From an uncultured Akkermansia sp. (GTDB lineage: Bacteria; Verrucomicrobiota; Verrucomicrobiia; Verrucomicrobiales; Akkermansiaceae), in NCBI GenBank assembly GCA_947631275.1, contig CANRKR010000014.1, forward strand, positions 1-40,658: a DNA stretch of 40,658 nucleotides. Direction: 5' to 3'. Numbering within the stretch: position 1 is the first letter of the stretch; each line of letters begins with the position of its first letter. A program made the translations under genes and the position numbers. Under the pieces are notes generated by a model. That model saw nothing but the letters and a program-made list of their open reading frames with translations. It was not told the origin of the DNA and searched no databases. Shown piece after piece: positions 1-7,547 of the stretch.

Positions 1-80
1 GTAGATTTCAAATATACAAAGTGATCCTTATGACAAGAAAACGGGATGCCTACACCAAAACAGATTGAAGAAATATCGGG

Positions 81-340
81 TCAACGCAAATTTTTGTAGA
101 AAGAGGGATTTTTGTTAAACAAGAGGGAGTATTCGAGCAAGACCCTGAGAGGTAGTTTTAAAAGTTTCAGAAGCCGTAGGCCCGGCGTTGGATGAGTTTC
201 ATCTTGCGATGGAACCCTTCTGTGATGTCGTTGCTCTTCGTAATTTCTTCTTCGTCCTCGTGGGTATCATGTGGACAAGAACGGGCGTTCTCAACTGTTG
301 GCAAGCCACCGCTTCGCTTGGAAACGACAATCGGGTTCCT
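81..340 (-). pseudogene. Decayed ISL3-type transposase, C-terminal end
   Basis: Reading the minus strand from about 340 down gives a frame that ends in TEGFHRKMKLIQRRAYGF, closely resembling the conserved C-terminal end of ISL3 (IS204/IS1001/IS1165) transposases, which normally continues RNFENYRLRV. Here the Arg codon is TGA (167-169), the Glu codon is TAA (158-160), and a one-base loss near 150 shifts the frame to LRVLLEYSLLFNKNPSFYKNLR, with a final TGA at 81-83. Another in-frame TGA lies at 341-343. The region just before TKSND also seems shortened. I see no N-terminal part of the transposase. The stretch 341-534 may hold more of the wreck but I cannot recognise it. This is a dead insertion-sequence remnant; the family call rests on the motif recalled by eye. 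Confidence 0.7.
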
Positions 341-534
341 TCACCCCTGATGACGGATGATTTTCGCTAGCGAAATAATCTGACTTTCCGGGTGTTTATT
401 CGGGTTGCACGGATTCTTCATAAAGAAATCCGTTGTCATCATCTCTGTGCATGCGAAGTATCCTTCGCTCATGCCCCTGCGGAGCGTGTTAAATACATTT
501 TGTACAGCCAATTCTTGATATACAGGGGGGGTAC

Positions 535-1542
535 TTACATCCATATGGGATGGGATTCCCAATACTCGGGGAGTCCCATTTTGGCGAGACAGATACCCTT
601 TGCCTGAGCGTTGTGCAAGCAGGCTTCCACGCGATCCTTCCAATGTGAGGAGGGGGCAATCTGCTTCAATAATTGGCGGCACACGAAGAGAAATGCCGTG
701 GCGCTTTCGTGATTCAACCGCCACTCGCTCATCCCAACCATGCTGCGCGTGGGGCGTACCCATTTATGGGCTTTCTCGGAGTAGACATAACTCCACAACT
801 TATTGTGAGATGGTGATGGGATGTGTGGCGAAAAGCGGAAAGATTTATTCCACACCCTGCCATGGTGGGCGCACGTATTTCTCAATAGGCGAAGAGCAAA
901 CAGCCATGACTTTAAGCTACTTCTATCGATTTTCCACTCCGCAGCAATTTCGTCCCTTAATGATTGTGGCGAATGATTGAAAAAATATATCAATGTTCCG
1001 TAGTCAATCATCCCTACAGCTAACCAAAGGGGCAAAGCCGTGTGTTGATCCCCGTACTTATTGAAAAAGGAATCCGCAGCCTCAATATTTGTCGGCACAA
1101 TCGTGGTTATTCCTGTTTCTTTGTCTGTGTGCGTTTTGATTATGAGCTTTGATTCTTCTAATTTTTTTGCAAATCCTTTCCATTTCGGAAAATACGCTTC
1201 ATCTGCATAGCCGAAAGGTCCGCTTTCTCTTGTGTGCAGATGGGCGATTTTTACGCGCAAAGAGACTTCTATTCTTTCGATAGCATCCATGAAAAGAAGC
1301 CGAAGTTGTCGGTCAAACAGGTAGTGATTCCACACCTTCTCCAGCGTAGTGCCGGGTATAAATTGCTCCGTGATATTTCCGACGGCATCATAAATGCGGA
1401 AAGGAGCCATATAGGCGCTCAATCTGTAGTAACCTACGTCTTGTAGCCGCTGTATGAGATTTGCTTTATCTGCCACCAAACCACAATCCAACAAGCGCTG
1501 CGCTTGCTCTTCGTAGCTCAGGTGTATTTCCTCATATCTCAT
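535..1542 (-). CDS. Abi_2 family abortive-infection protein (HEPN fold)
   Basis: 335 residues from ATG 1542. Abi_2 (AbiD/AbiF-like) proteins belong to the HEPN superfamily, whose active members are RNases that halt translation during phage infection. Visible family marks are DVGYYRLSAY near residue 35, FDRQLRLLFMDAIERIEVSLR around 76-96, and RNTCAHH at about 221-227, which carries the HEPN RNxxxH motif expected to be catalytic. I chose ATG 1542 because an AGGAGG lies 14 nt upstream and the longer frame would need TTG 1581. That TTG falls in the loop of the leader hairpin. The gene is monocistronic, AT-richer than the core genes, and sits beside a dead transposase, which fits acquired defence cargo. 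A phage-defence role is inferred from the family, not shown here. Confidence 0.85.
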   Translation of the reverse strand: MRYEEIHLSYEEQAQRLLDCGLVADKANLIQRLQDVGYYRLSAYMAPFRIYDAVGNITEQFIPGTTLEKVWNHYLFDRQLRLLFMDAIERIEVSLRVKIAHLHTRESGPFGYADEAYFPKWKGFAKKLEESKLIIKTHTDKETGITTIVPTNIEAADSFFNKYGDQHTALPLWLAVGMIDYGTLIYFFNHSPQSLRDEIAAEWKIDRSSLKSWLFALRLLRNTCAHHGRVWNKSFRFSPHIPSPSHNKLWSYVYSEKAHKWVRPTRSMVGMSEWRLNHESATAFLFVCRQLLKQIAPSSHWKDRVEACLHNAQAKGICLAKMGLPEYWESHPIWM

Positions 1543-1556
1543 GACTACAAAAAAAT

Positions 1557-1607
1557 CCTCCTCTACAGTCAAAGGAATCAACGGACTCCAAGCCGAGGTA
1601 GAGGAGG
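1557..1607 (-). promoter_or_regulatory. Leader hairpin of the Abi gene, sequesters the SD and ends in a U-run
   Basis: On the Abi mRNA, CCTCCTCTAC (plus 1598-1607) can pair perfectly over 10 bp with GTAGAGGAGG (plus 1557-1566) across a 31-nt loop. The second arm contains the Shine-Dalgarno AGGAGG of the gene and is followed by ATTTTTTT. The shape therefore resembles both an intrinsic terminator/attenuator and a translational block. It lies between the promoter at 1620-1647 and ATG 1542. Whether it acts is inference. Confidence 0.6.
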
Positions 1608-1619
1608 CTATCTGGGGGA

Positions 1620-1647
1620 ATTATACAAAATGAGGCGCAGAAGTCAA
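1620..1647 (-). promoter_or_regulatory. Sigma-70-type promoter of the Abi gene
   Basis: The minus strand reads TTGACT (1647-1642), 16 nt, TATAAT (1625-1620), nearly ideal. The predicted transcript start near 1613 gives a leader of about 70 nt that contains the full 10-bp hairpin. This is the strongest promoter match in the window. Confidence 0.75.
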
Positions 1648-1909
1648 GAGGATATTTGAAAACAAAAAAATGTTGTGCATTGCAAAATTAAATGCAACAG
1701 ATCCCTGGCATAATCCTCGCGTATTCTCTTGCAACCTGCGAAATCTTACGGCTTAGCTCTTTCACAAGTCTTTTTGACTGACTACGGCCTGCAGTTCAAA
1801 AATCCTCTTCGATACAGCTTTACAACTTAACGAGTTATGCTTGCCGAACTTCCTGTGTCCTGCTTCCCCCGGAGCAAGTGCCATACGTTACGTTTGCGCT
1901 GCTGATGGC

Positions 1910-1938
1910 TTGACATTTCAATCTCCAACAGGTAGAGT
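1910..1938 (+). promoter_or_regulatory. Promoter of the CysJ-like reductase gene
   Basis: TTGACA (1910-1915), 17 nt, TAGAGT (1933-1938). Transcription from about 1945 excludes the longer frame that opens at 1841 and supports ATG 1967 or 1982. The rest of the 1582-1966 intergenic region shows only an imperfect GTTG..CAAC inverted repeat near 1672-1700 and no gene. Confidence 0.65.
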
Positions 1939-1966
1939 TTTCACCGTCAACACCTGCTTATTGATC

Positions 1967-3094
1967 ATGGAACCTTACAGCATGAAAAACCCTTTCCCGG
2001 CGACAGTGCGCGCCGTGCGGCATATCACGAAACCCGGCAGCGCCAAAGAGACTGTCCACGTCGATTTCTCCCTTGAAGGTTCCGGGCTTGAGTACACCAC
2101 CGGCGACGCCCTCGGTGTGCTTCCCCGGAATGATGAGCAACTCGTGGATGCTCTCATCGGCGCGCTGGGGCTGCAGGCGGAGGAAACGGTATCTCTCTCC
2201 GACGGTTCGCAAACTTCCCTGCGCGAGGCGCTCATCGGCGTCTACGACATCACCGCACTGAAGAAAGGAGCGCTCGCCAAGTGGAATGCTGTGGCTCAAA
2301 GCGGAAAACTTACCTCCCTGCTGGAAGATAAGGAAGCGTTGAAGGAATACTGCTACGGACGCGACTGGCTGGATGTGGCGAGCGACCCCGAGACCACGGC
2401 GCATTTTGCAAGCGCGACAGATTTTGTGGCGATCCTGCCGAAGCTCACGCCGCGCCTCTACTCCATCGCATCCAGTCCGGATGCTGTGCCGGGGCAGGTA
2501 AGTCTCTGCGTCGGCGCTGTGCGCTACGAGAGCCTGGGGCGTCCGAGGAAAGGGGTGTGCTCCACCTTCCTGGCGGATCGCATCAAGCCCGGCGACAAGG
2601 TGCGCGTGTTCGTGCACAGCAACAAAAACTTCCGCCTGCCCGAGGACGGCGCGACGCCGATCATCATGGTGGGACCCGGCACGGGAATCGCCCCCTTCCG
2701 CGCCTTCTGGCAGCAGAGAATCGCCGACCACGCTACCGGCCCGATGTGGCTCTTCTTCGGCAACCCATACAAGGCGACGGATGGCTGCTACGAGGATGAA
2801 CTCGAACCCCTGATTGCAAACGGCGTGCTGAAGTATTCCGTCGCGTGGAGTCGCGATCAGGCGCACAAGATCTACGTTCAGCATCTGATGGATGCCGCCG
2901 GCGCAGAGATCTGGCAGTGGCTGGAGAAGGGAGCAGCCGTTTACATGTGCGGCGATGCCAACCGCATGGCAAAGGACGTGGAGCAGACTCTGCTCGTCAT
3001 CATCGCCCGCGAGGGCAGGATGGATGAGCAGCAGGCCGCCGACTACCTCGCTGCCATGAAAGCTCAAAAACGCTACCAGAAAGACGTCTATTGA
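1967..3094 (+). CDS. CysJ-like NADPH flavoprotein reductase lacking flavodoxin
   Basis: 375 residues from ATG 1967 (ATG 1982 is an equally possible start). It resembles the FAD/NADPH half of sulfite reductase alpha subunit and related diflavin reductases. Features are the linker/FAD-binding domain over about the first 200 residues, RLYSIASSP and GVCSTFLADR for FAD binding, GPGTGIAPFRAF for NADPH pyrophosphate, YMCGDANRMAKDV, and a C-terminal aromatic residue (Y) that usually stacks on FAD. E. coli CysJ is about 600 residues with an N-terminal FMN flavodoxin domain, which is absent here and not encoded next door. The electron acceptor is thus unknown: a separate flavodoxin, a ferredoxin or a sulfite reductase hemoprotein elsewhere. 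The 3' end overlaps the convergent gene by 7 bp. Confidence 0.85.
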   Translation: MEPYSMKNPFPATVRAVRHITKPGSAKETVHVDFSLEGSGLEYTTGDALGVLPRNDEQLVDALIGALGLQAEETVSLSDGSQTSLREALIGVYDITALKKGALAKWNAVAQSGKLTSLLEDKEALKEYCYGRDWLDVASDPETTAHFASATDFVAILPKLTPRLYSIASSPDAVPGQVSLCVGAVRYESLGRPRKGVCSTFLADRIKPGDKVRVFVHSNKNFRLPEDGATPIIMVGPGTGIAPFRAFWQQRIADHATGPMWLFFGNPYKATDGCYEDELEPLIANGVLKYSVAWSRDQAHKIYVQHLMDAAGAEIWQWLEKGAAVYMCGDANRMAKDVEQTLLVIIAREGRMDEQQAADYLAAMKAQKRYQKDVY

Positions 3095-3879
3095 CGCTTC
3101 TGCCCCTCGCTGTACCAGTCCCTCAGGAGGGCGATATCTTCGCAGAAGTCATCGAGTTTATCCCGGAAATCTTTGACGGTTTCCACGGAGACGCGTTGAC
3201 CCGGTTGCACGTAAGAGAGGAATTGCCGGGCAGACCCGTCGTCGGCGCAGATGTGCCGGTGGGCGTCCGTCTCCTGCGCGCGGTCTCCGATGCCGGCGAG
3301 GTGAAACATCGCAGGGTTGAGGCGCATGAAATCCTCAATCATCTGCTGAGGAGGAATGCGGTGGGTATTCGCGCTGCAGAGAGCGTGCTCGAAATCCAGA
3401 CAAAAACCGCACCCGGACTCCGCGCAGATGAGCGCAATCTCCTCCGGCAGAGCGCCGCGGCACAGGAGCAGGCTTCCATCATCGCGTAGAACGTGGTGCG
3501 GCTTATTTTCCAGCAGAGCGCGGGGCTCGCGGAGCGCTCGCAGCTGCCGAGCCGTCTCCTGCGCATGACCTCCCATCCCGCCATGGATGATGATGGATGA
3601 AGCGCGAAGCGTATCGGCAAAGAGTCTCACTTCCTCGAAAAGCTCGCAATTCCGGGAGAAGCATTGCGCCTGAGCGAGGTTGAAACCATGGGCAAAATGC
3701 GGGCAGTGGATGATGTAGGGAACATCCAGCGACCGCCAGGAAGCAAGATCGGCAGCGGCGCCGGGCACAACGTAGAGTTCGATGTAATCGAAAACGCCCT
3801 GTTCATACAACTCAGCCGCCGGACGCAGATAATCCTTCGCGTTGACAGACCAGAGTTTGAGACCGTATCGAGGCTGCAT
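3088..3879 (-). CDS. TIM-barrel sugar-phosphate isomerase/endonuclease IV-like protein
   Basis: About 263 residues from ATG 3879 (GTG 3897 is an alternative that gives six more residues). The strand-end signature fits the AP endonuclease 2/xylose isomerase-like TIM barrel: YGLKLWSVNA near the start, YIELYVVPG, YIIHCPHFAHGFN, SIIIHGGMGG, ALLENKPHH, CGFCLDFEHA, FHLAGIGD and VSVETVKDF. The His, Glu and Asp residues at these strand ends are the usual metal ligands. The substrate cannot be told. It is the third gene of an lpd-led minus-strand operon, directly after the GYF_2 membrane protein gene (stop at 3900), so it is probably translated from the same mRNA. It is not obviously linked to lipoamide chemistry. 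The larger frame reaching 4062 runs inside the upstream gene and is not used. Confidence 0.75.
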   Translation of the reverse strand: MQPRYGLKLWSVNAKDYLRPAAELYEQGVFDYIELYVVPGAAADLASWRSLDVPYIIHCPHFAHGFNLAQAQCFSRNCELFEEVRLFADTLRASSIIIHGGMGGHAQETARQLRALREPRALLENKPHHVLRDDGSLLLCRGALPEEIALICAESGCGFCLDFEHALCSANTHRIPPQQMIEDFMRLNPAMFHLAGIGDRAQETDAHRHICADDGSARQFLSYVQPGQRVSVETVKDFRDKLDDFCEDIALLRDWYSEGQKRQ

Positions 3880-3899
3880 GAGAAAAACGGTCTTCACGG

Positions 3900-4256
3900 T
3901 CAGTCGCGCGATATCCTCTGCAACGCCCACACGAGAATGAGCACGAGAATAATCGGCCAGGCAAAGCTCAACACCCCGATCGCCAGAGCAATGATAACCA
4001 CCATCACCGCGATGAACAGCGCCAACGTGCGCCACCCGAATGCGCGAGCGAACAGACGCCACAAGGAGGGATTAGCCTCCTGCTCTTCCTCCTCGCGCAA
4101 ATCGACGTCGGCCAGGCGTCGCCAGGTGGAGGAATCCGCCTTGCGCACCCATGTGTCCTCACCGATTTGCCCGGCAGCGCGCAACTGCACGAGATCATTC
4201 CCGCTTACCGGACCTTTTTTGGATTCGCCGGTGTCGTAGTAGTAGCTGCGCGCCAT
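3900..4256 (-). CDS. GYF_2-domain two-TM membrane protein
   Basis: 118 residues. Residues 4-52 match the GYF_2 (DUF4339) pattern: YYYDTGESKKGPVS, a DLVQLRAAGQIG helix, DTWVRKADSSTWRRL. Residues about 75-113 form two closely spaced hydrophobic helices, a hairpin in the membrane, ending in a short basic tail. GYF_2 domains are thought to bind proline-rich peptides, and the architecture of one GYF_2 domain plus membrane helices is common in Verrucomicrobiota and Planctomycetota. Function unknown. It lies 26 nt after the lpd stop codon and ahead of the TIM-barrel gene on the same strand. Confidence 0.8.
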   Translation of the reverse strand: MARSYYYDTGESKKGPVSGNDLVQLRAAGQIGEDTWVRKADSSTWRRLADVDLREEEEQEANPSLWRLFARAFGWRTLALFIAVMVVIIALAIGVLSFAWPIILVLILVWALQRISRD

Positions 4257-4282
4257 ACGGAAAGAGTGAATGAGTCAGGAAA

Positions 4283-5674
4283 TCATGCGTGAATCTGCAG
4301 ACCATCCGCTGCCAGAGTCGCTTCGTGGAACGCCTCAGAAAGCGTGGGATGCGCAAAGATCGTGGCGTGCAGATCCTCATCCGTCAGCTCGGCATGAAGA
4401 GCCACACTCGGCATGGAAATGAGTTCCGTCGCGTTCTCCCCCACAATGTGCGCCCCGAGCAGCTCCCCATTCTCCGCCCCGAACAGCAATTTTACAAAAC
4501 CCTCCGTTTCCCCGGCTGCCACGGCGCGCCCGATTGCCTGGAACGGGAACTTGCCGACTTTGTAGGCGACGCCCGCTTCTTTCAGCTCGCGCTCGCGACG
4601 CCCCACACTGGCGACCTGCGGGTGGCAATACGTACAGCCCGGCACGTGCTGCGCCTTCTTCGGCTGGGCGCCGGGCACAAACATCGCTTCCACCGCCTGC
4701 ACCGCCTCAAAACTCGCAACGTGCGCCAGCATGATGCCGCCGATGCAATCACCCACGGCATACACCCCGGGCAGATTCGTCTCATAGCGGTCATTCACCT
4801 CGATAAATCCGCGCTCCGTGAGCTTCAGTCCCTCGGCCGCAGGCGTCACGGGACGCACACCGGCCGCCACCAGACAGACCGCGCTGTCGATCTCCTTCTG
4901 CTGACCGTTTTTGGTGGTGATGGCAGCGCGCACGCCGCCTTCCGGCGACGCCTTCAAACTCTCCACACGGGCGCCGGTGTAGCTCACAATGCCGCGTTTT
5001 TTGAATGCGCGCTCCACGGCGGTGCTCACCTCGTCATCCTCCAGCGGGAGAATGCGCGGCAAAGCCTCGATGAGCGTGATTTTTGTGCCGAAGCAATGGT
5101 AGATGTAGGAAAGCTCCGTGCCGATGGCGCCGGTGCCGATGACAATCATACTCTCCGGCAGCTCCGGAAGCACGAGCGCATCCCGGCTGCCAATGATGGT
5201 TTTGCCGTTGAACTCCATGCCCGGCAGCTCGCGGGTTTTCGCCCCCGTCGCTATCAGGATGCGCTCGGCATGCAGCGTCTGCGTAGCGCCATCCGGCGCG
5301 GCTACCAGAACCGTGTTGGCCGAGGGGATGCTGGCCTCGCCGATCACCGATTCAATCTTGTGCTTGCGGAAGAGAAATTCAATGCCGGAGCTGAGACGCT
5401 CGCTCACTTCACGCGAACGCTTCACCACCGCCGACCAGTCGGCCTTCACCCCGCCTTCAACCTGAATCCCGAACTCCCCGGCGCGCGCCGTCAGTGTTTT
5501 GTACAGCTGGGCATTCTCCAGCAACGCTTTGGTAGGGATGCAGCCCCAGTTCAGACACGTGCCGCCCACGCGCTCTTTCTCCACACAGACCACCTTCTTT
5601 CCCAACTGAGCCGCGCGAATGGCCCCCACATACCCGGCAGGCCCTCCGCCTATCACGATCAAGTCATATTCCAT
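4283..5674 (-). CDS. lpdA: Dihydrolipoyl dehydrogenase (E3)
   Basis: 463 residues, the usual length. It reoxidises dihydrolipoamide of 2-oxoacid dehydrogenase or glycine-cleavage complexes, passing electrons through a redox-active disulfide and FAD to NAD+. Visible: GGGPAG FAD site at 9-14, redox pair Cys40/Cys45 in GGTCLNWGCIPTK, second dinucleotide fold GTGAIGTELSYIYHCFG, YAVGDCIGG FAD site, and the C-terminal His442-Glu447 pair in AHPTLSEAFHEA that works as base from the partner subunit. No E1 or E2 gene lies beside it, so it may serve several complexes. The start codon lies only 6 nt after the predicted -10 box, implying a leaderless mRNA. Confidence 0.95.
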   Translation of the reverse strand: MEYDLIVIGGGPAGYVGAIRAAQLGKKVVCVEKERVGGTCLNWGCIPTKALLENAQLYKTLTARAGEFGIQVEGGVKADWSAVVKRSREVSERLSSGIEFLFRKHKIESVIGEASIPSANTVLVAAPDGATQTLHAERILIATGAKTRELPGMEFNGKTIIGSRDALVLPELPESMIVIGTGAIGTELSYIYHCFGTKITLIEALPRILPLEDDEVSTAVERAFKKRGIVSYTGARVESLKASPEGGVRAAITTKNGQQKEIDSAVCLVAAGVRPVTPAAEGLKLTERGFIEVNDRYETNLPGVYAVGDCIGGIMLAHVASFEAVQAVEAMFVPGAQPKKAQHVPGCTYCHPQVASVGRRERELKEAGVAYKVGKFPFQAIGRAVAAGETEGFVKLLFGAENGELLGAHIVGENATELISMPSVALHAELTDEDLHATIFAHPTLSEAFHEATLAADGLQIHA

Positions 5675-5680
5675 GCGGGC

Positions 5681-5709
5681 ATCATAGCTTTTTTATCCCC
5701 CCGTTTCAA
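5681..5709 (-). promoter_or_regulatory. Promoter of lpdA, start codon at the predicted transcript start
   Basis: The minus strand reads TTGAAA (5709-5704), 17 nt, TATGAT (5686-5681), then only 6 nt to ATG 5674. Transcription starting the usual 6-7 nt after the -10 box would begin at the start codon itself. Confidence 0.65.
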
Positions 5710-5752
5710 GACATTTCACATCCCCGTTAGCCGCATGGCTTTTTTCTTCCCC

Positions 5753-5776
5753 TCAAGTCACTTGAACGAGTATAAT
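5753..5776 (+). promoter_or_regulatory. MerR-type operator palindrome and -10 box
   Basis: TCAAGT-C-ACTTGA (5753-5765) is a perfect 6+6 inverted repeat, preceded by CC, much like the SoxR box CCTCAAGTTAACTTGAGG recalled from enterobacteria. TATAAT follows at 5771-5776, and no good -35 hexamer lies at normal spacing. A palindrome between a poor -35 and a -10 is the classic layout for MerR-family control, here probably autoregulation. The centre is odd (1 nt), so the exact regulator type is uncertain. Confidence 0.55.
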
Positions 5777-5783
5777 GAAAGGT

Positions 5784-6239
5784 ATGGAGAAGTATTGGAA
5801 CATATCGCGCGCTGCCGAAAACACCGGATTCTCCGTGGCGACCCTCCGCTTCTACGAACAGGAGGGGTTGATCGCCGATGTGCCGCGGGATAACTCAGGC
5901 AACCGCTGCTACGGCGAACGCGAGCAGGCAAGGCTCAATTCCATCCGCTGCCTCCGCGCGGCAGGTCTGTCGCTGGCGGATATGAAACGCTACTTTTCGC
6001 TGACGGAAGAAGGAAGCGAAGAAACTCTGCGGGTGCGGAGGGAAATCCTGCAGCGCACGCAGGAAAACCTGCTGGCGAAGAGAGATGAATTGAAACGCTG
6101 TCTCCGATTCCTCGGCATCAAAATCGCGCACTACGACGTTGCCATCGAGGCGGTGGAGCATGGGAGGAAGGCGCCGCCCTTCGACCCCGCGAGTCTCAAA
6201 ACCTGTTTCCCTCGCAAAAAGGCGACGACGAAGAAATGA
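5784..6239 (+). CDS. MerR-family transcriptional regulator
   Basis: 151 residues from ATG 5784 (ATG 5775 overlaps the probable -10 box, so it is less likely). The N-terminal winged helix reads WNISRAAENTGFSVATLRFYEQEGLI, followed by the second helix pair RLNSIRCLRAAGLSLADMKRYF, then a long amphipathic helix around residues 75-115 for dimerisation, ending KIAHYDVAIEAVE. The IRCLRAAGLSL and KIAHYD elements resemble the AdhR/NmlR-type subgroup, which senses aldehydes or electrophiles, but no clear metal-binding cysteine cluster is present. The basic tail FPRKKATTKK is of unknown use. The gene's 3' end overlaps the convergent alanine racemase gene by 44 bp. It diverges from lpdA, so it could also act there. 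Confidence 0.85.
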   Translation: MEKYWNISRAAENTGFSVATLRFYEQEGLIADVPRDNSGNRCYGEREQARLNSIRCLRAAGLSLADMKRYFSLTEEGSEETLRVRREILQRTQENLLAKRDELKRCLRFLGIKIAHYDVAIEAVEHGRKAPPFDPASLKTCFPRKKATTKK

Positions 6240-7353
6240 CCTGGCGCATCGCGCACTCCGTGCGCGGCAGACGGCGCCCCAGTCCGGTGAAAATGTCCCA
6301 GGGAATGGTGCCCGCCAGTTCCGCCACTCGCTCCACCGGCACGTGCGGCCCAATGAGCTCCGCCACATCCCCGGATTGCACGCCCGGCACGGCGCTCACA
6401 TCCGCCATGATCTGATCCATGGTTACCCGCCCCAGCATAGGGCACATCTCGCCGCGCACGCAAATTCTTAATCCGCGGCCGCCGAGCTGCCTGCGCCAGC
6501 CGTCGGCATAGCCGATGCCGATCGTCGCCACCCGCATGGGCTGCGGGGTGATGAAAGTCCGCCCGTACGACACGCCGTGCCCCGCCGGCAAGTCGCGCAC
6601 GAGAGTCACGCGCGCCAGCAGACGCAGAGTCGTGCGGAGAGGTTCCGGCGGCGCGACGCTGCCGGGAGCCACACCGTACAGCATCAACCCCGGGCGCACC
6701 AGGGTCGCCGAGGGCACGCGGAAACCGAGAAGTCCCGCACTCGCCGCCGTGTGTACATAGCGCAGAGAGGGGAAATGCCTCTTCACCTCCGCCACGCAGT
6801 CTTCGAAAAGCTCAATCTGCCGGCGTGTGAAAGCCTCATCCTCATCGGCCACAGGAAAATGGGACATCACCCCATCCACTCGCAGAGCATCCATCGCCGC
6901 CAGTTGAGGGAGAATTTCTCCGAGTTCGCCGGGCAGAAATCCCTCGCGCCCCATGCCCGTGTCGAGCGCAAGGTGCACGGACATGACGCAATGAAGCCCC
7001 TGAGCTATGCGCTGAAAATGCTGCGCCTCCGGGATGGACGAAACGGTGCAGCCCCAGGAGCCGGCGACGATCTGCTCGCGCTCCTCGGGCGGGGTGGGTC
7101 CCAGAATGAAAGGAGGAGTGGTCAGCCCGGCATCCGCCAAATGCTGCGCTTCCACAGCATTCGCCACGCCGAAAAAGGAAGGATGCTCCTGCTCCAGACG
7201 CCGCGCGATGCTGAGCATACCGTGACCATAGGCGTCGGCTTTCACCACGGGCATGATCCCCTTCCCCGGCATCATGCGGCGTACGATGGAATAGTTGTGC
7301 GCAACAGCCTCCGGATCCACCTCAACCCAGGCTCTGTGGTTTTTGTCTGCCAT
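6196..7353 (-). CDS. alr: Alanine racemase
   Basis: 385 residues; PLP enzyme that makes D-alanine for peptidoglycan. Lys38 in VVKADAYGHG forms the Schiff base and Tyr263 in GHGVSYGRTF is the opposite catalytic base. MGREGF and LVRPGLMLYG are further family blocks, and the C-terminal beta domain is complete with MLGRVTMDQIMADV. The last 15 or so residues (SSSSPFCEGNRF) read through into the end of the convergent merR gene, a 44-bp overlap that leaves no room for a terminator between them. The gene has its own promoter with the start codon 9 nt after the -10 box. Confidence 0.95.
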   Translation of the reverse strand: MADKNHRAWVEVDPEAVAHNYSIVRRMMPGKGIMPVVKADAYGHGMLSIARRLEQEHPSFFGVANAVEAQHLADAGLTTPPFILGPTPPEEREQIVAGSWGCTVSSIPEAQHFQRIAQGLHCVMSVHLALDTGMGREGFLPGELGEILPQLAAMDALRVDGVMSHFPVADEDEAFTRRQIELFEDCVAEVKRHFPSLRYVHTAASAGLLGFRVPSATLVRPGLMLYGVAPGSVAPPEPLRTTLRLLARVTLVRDLPAGHGVSYGRTFITPQPMRVATIGIGYADGWRRQLGGRGLRICVRGEMCPMLGRVTMDQIMADVSAVPGVQSGDVAELIGPHVPVERVAELAGTIPWDIFTGLGRRLPRTECAMRQVISSSSPFCEGNRF

Positions 7354-7362
7354 GCTGCCAGC

Positions 7363-7391
7363 ACTCTAACACCAAATGACGGCGCTTGCAA
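7363..7391 (-). promoter_or_regulatory. Promoter of alr, near-leaderless
   Basis: The minus strand reads TTGCAA (7391-7386), 17 nt, TAGAGT (7368-7363), then 9 nt to ATG 7353. The predicted leader is about 2-3 nt and there is no Shine-Dalgarno site. Confidence 0.6.
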
Positions 7392-7520
7392 GTGAAATGC
7401 ACGCCCACCCGGAGCAAACCGCACTTGCTCTGCGTCAGTAAGAAAGAAGGCGATTGAATCCATCCGAAAATGATTTCCAAATGCGTTTGTCATGAGGACG
7501 GGTCATTTTTTAGTTGAAAT

Positions 7521-7539
7521 TGTACATAAAAATTGTACA
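7521..7539. promoter_or_regulatory. yefM-yoeB operator: two TGTACA hexamers
   Basis: TGTACA occurs at 7521-7526 and 7534-7539, 13 bp apart, directly before the antitoxin start codon at 7548. Paired TGTACA hexamers are the known YefM/YoeB operator core, with 12-bp spacing as I recall it. A TTGAAA at 7514-7519 and TACAAC at 7536-7541 could be the promoter, so bound antitoxin would cover the -10 region. Confidence 0.65.
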
Positions 7540-7547
7540 ACAAGCAC

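Noticed and set aside
188..370. 60-codon plus-strand frame
   Set aside because: It lies over the transposase remnant read on the other strand, which explains the sequence.
1672..1700. Imperfect GTTG..CAAC inverted repeat
   Set aside because: Mismatched and not positioned at a promoter; kept only as a note.
4289..5893. 534-codon plus-strand frame
   Set aside because: Antisense shadow of lpdA, rich in Arg/His/Leu, with no domain.
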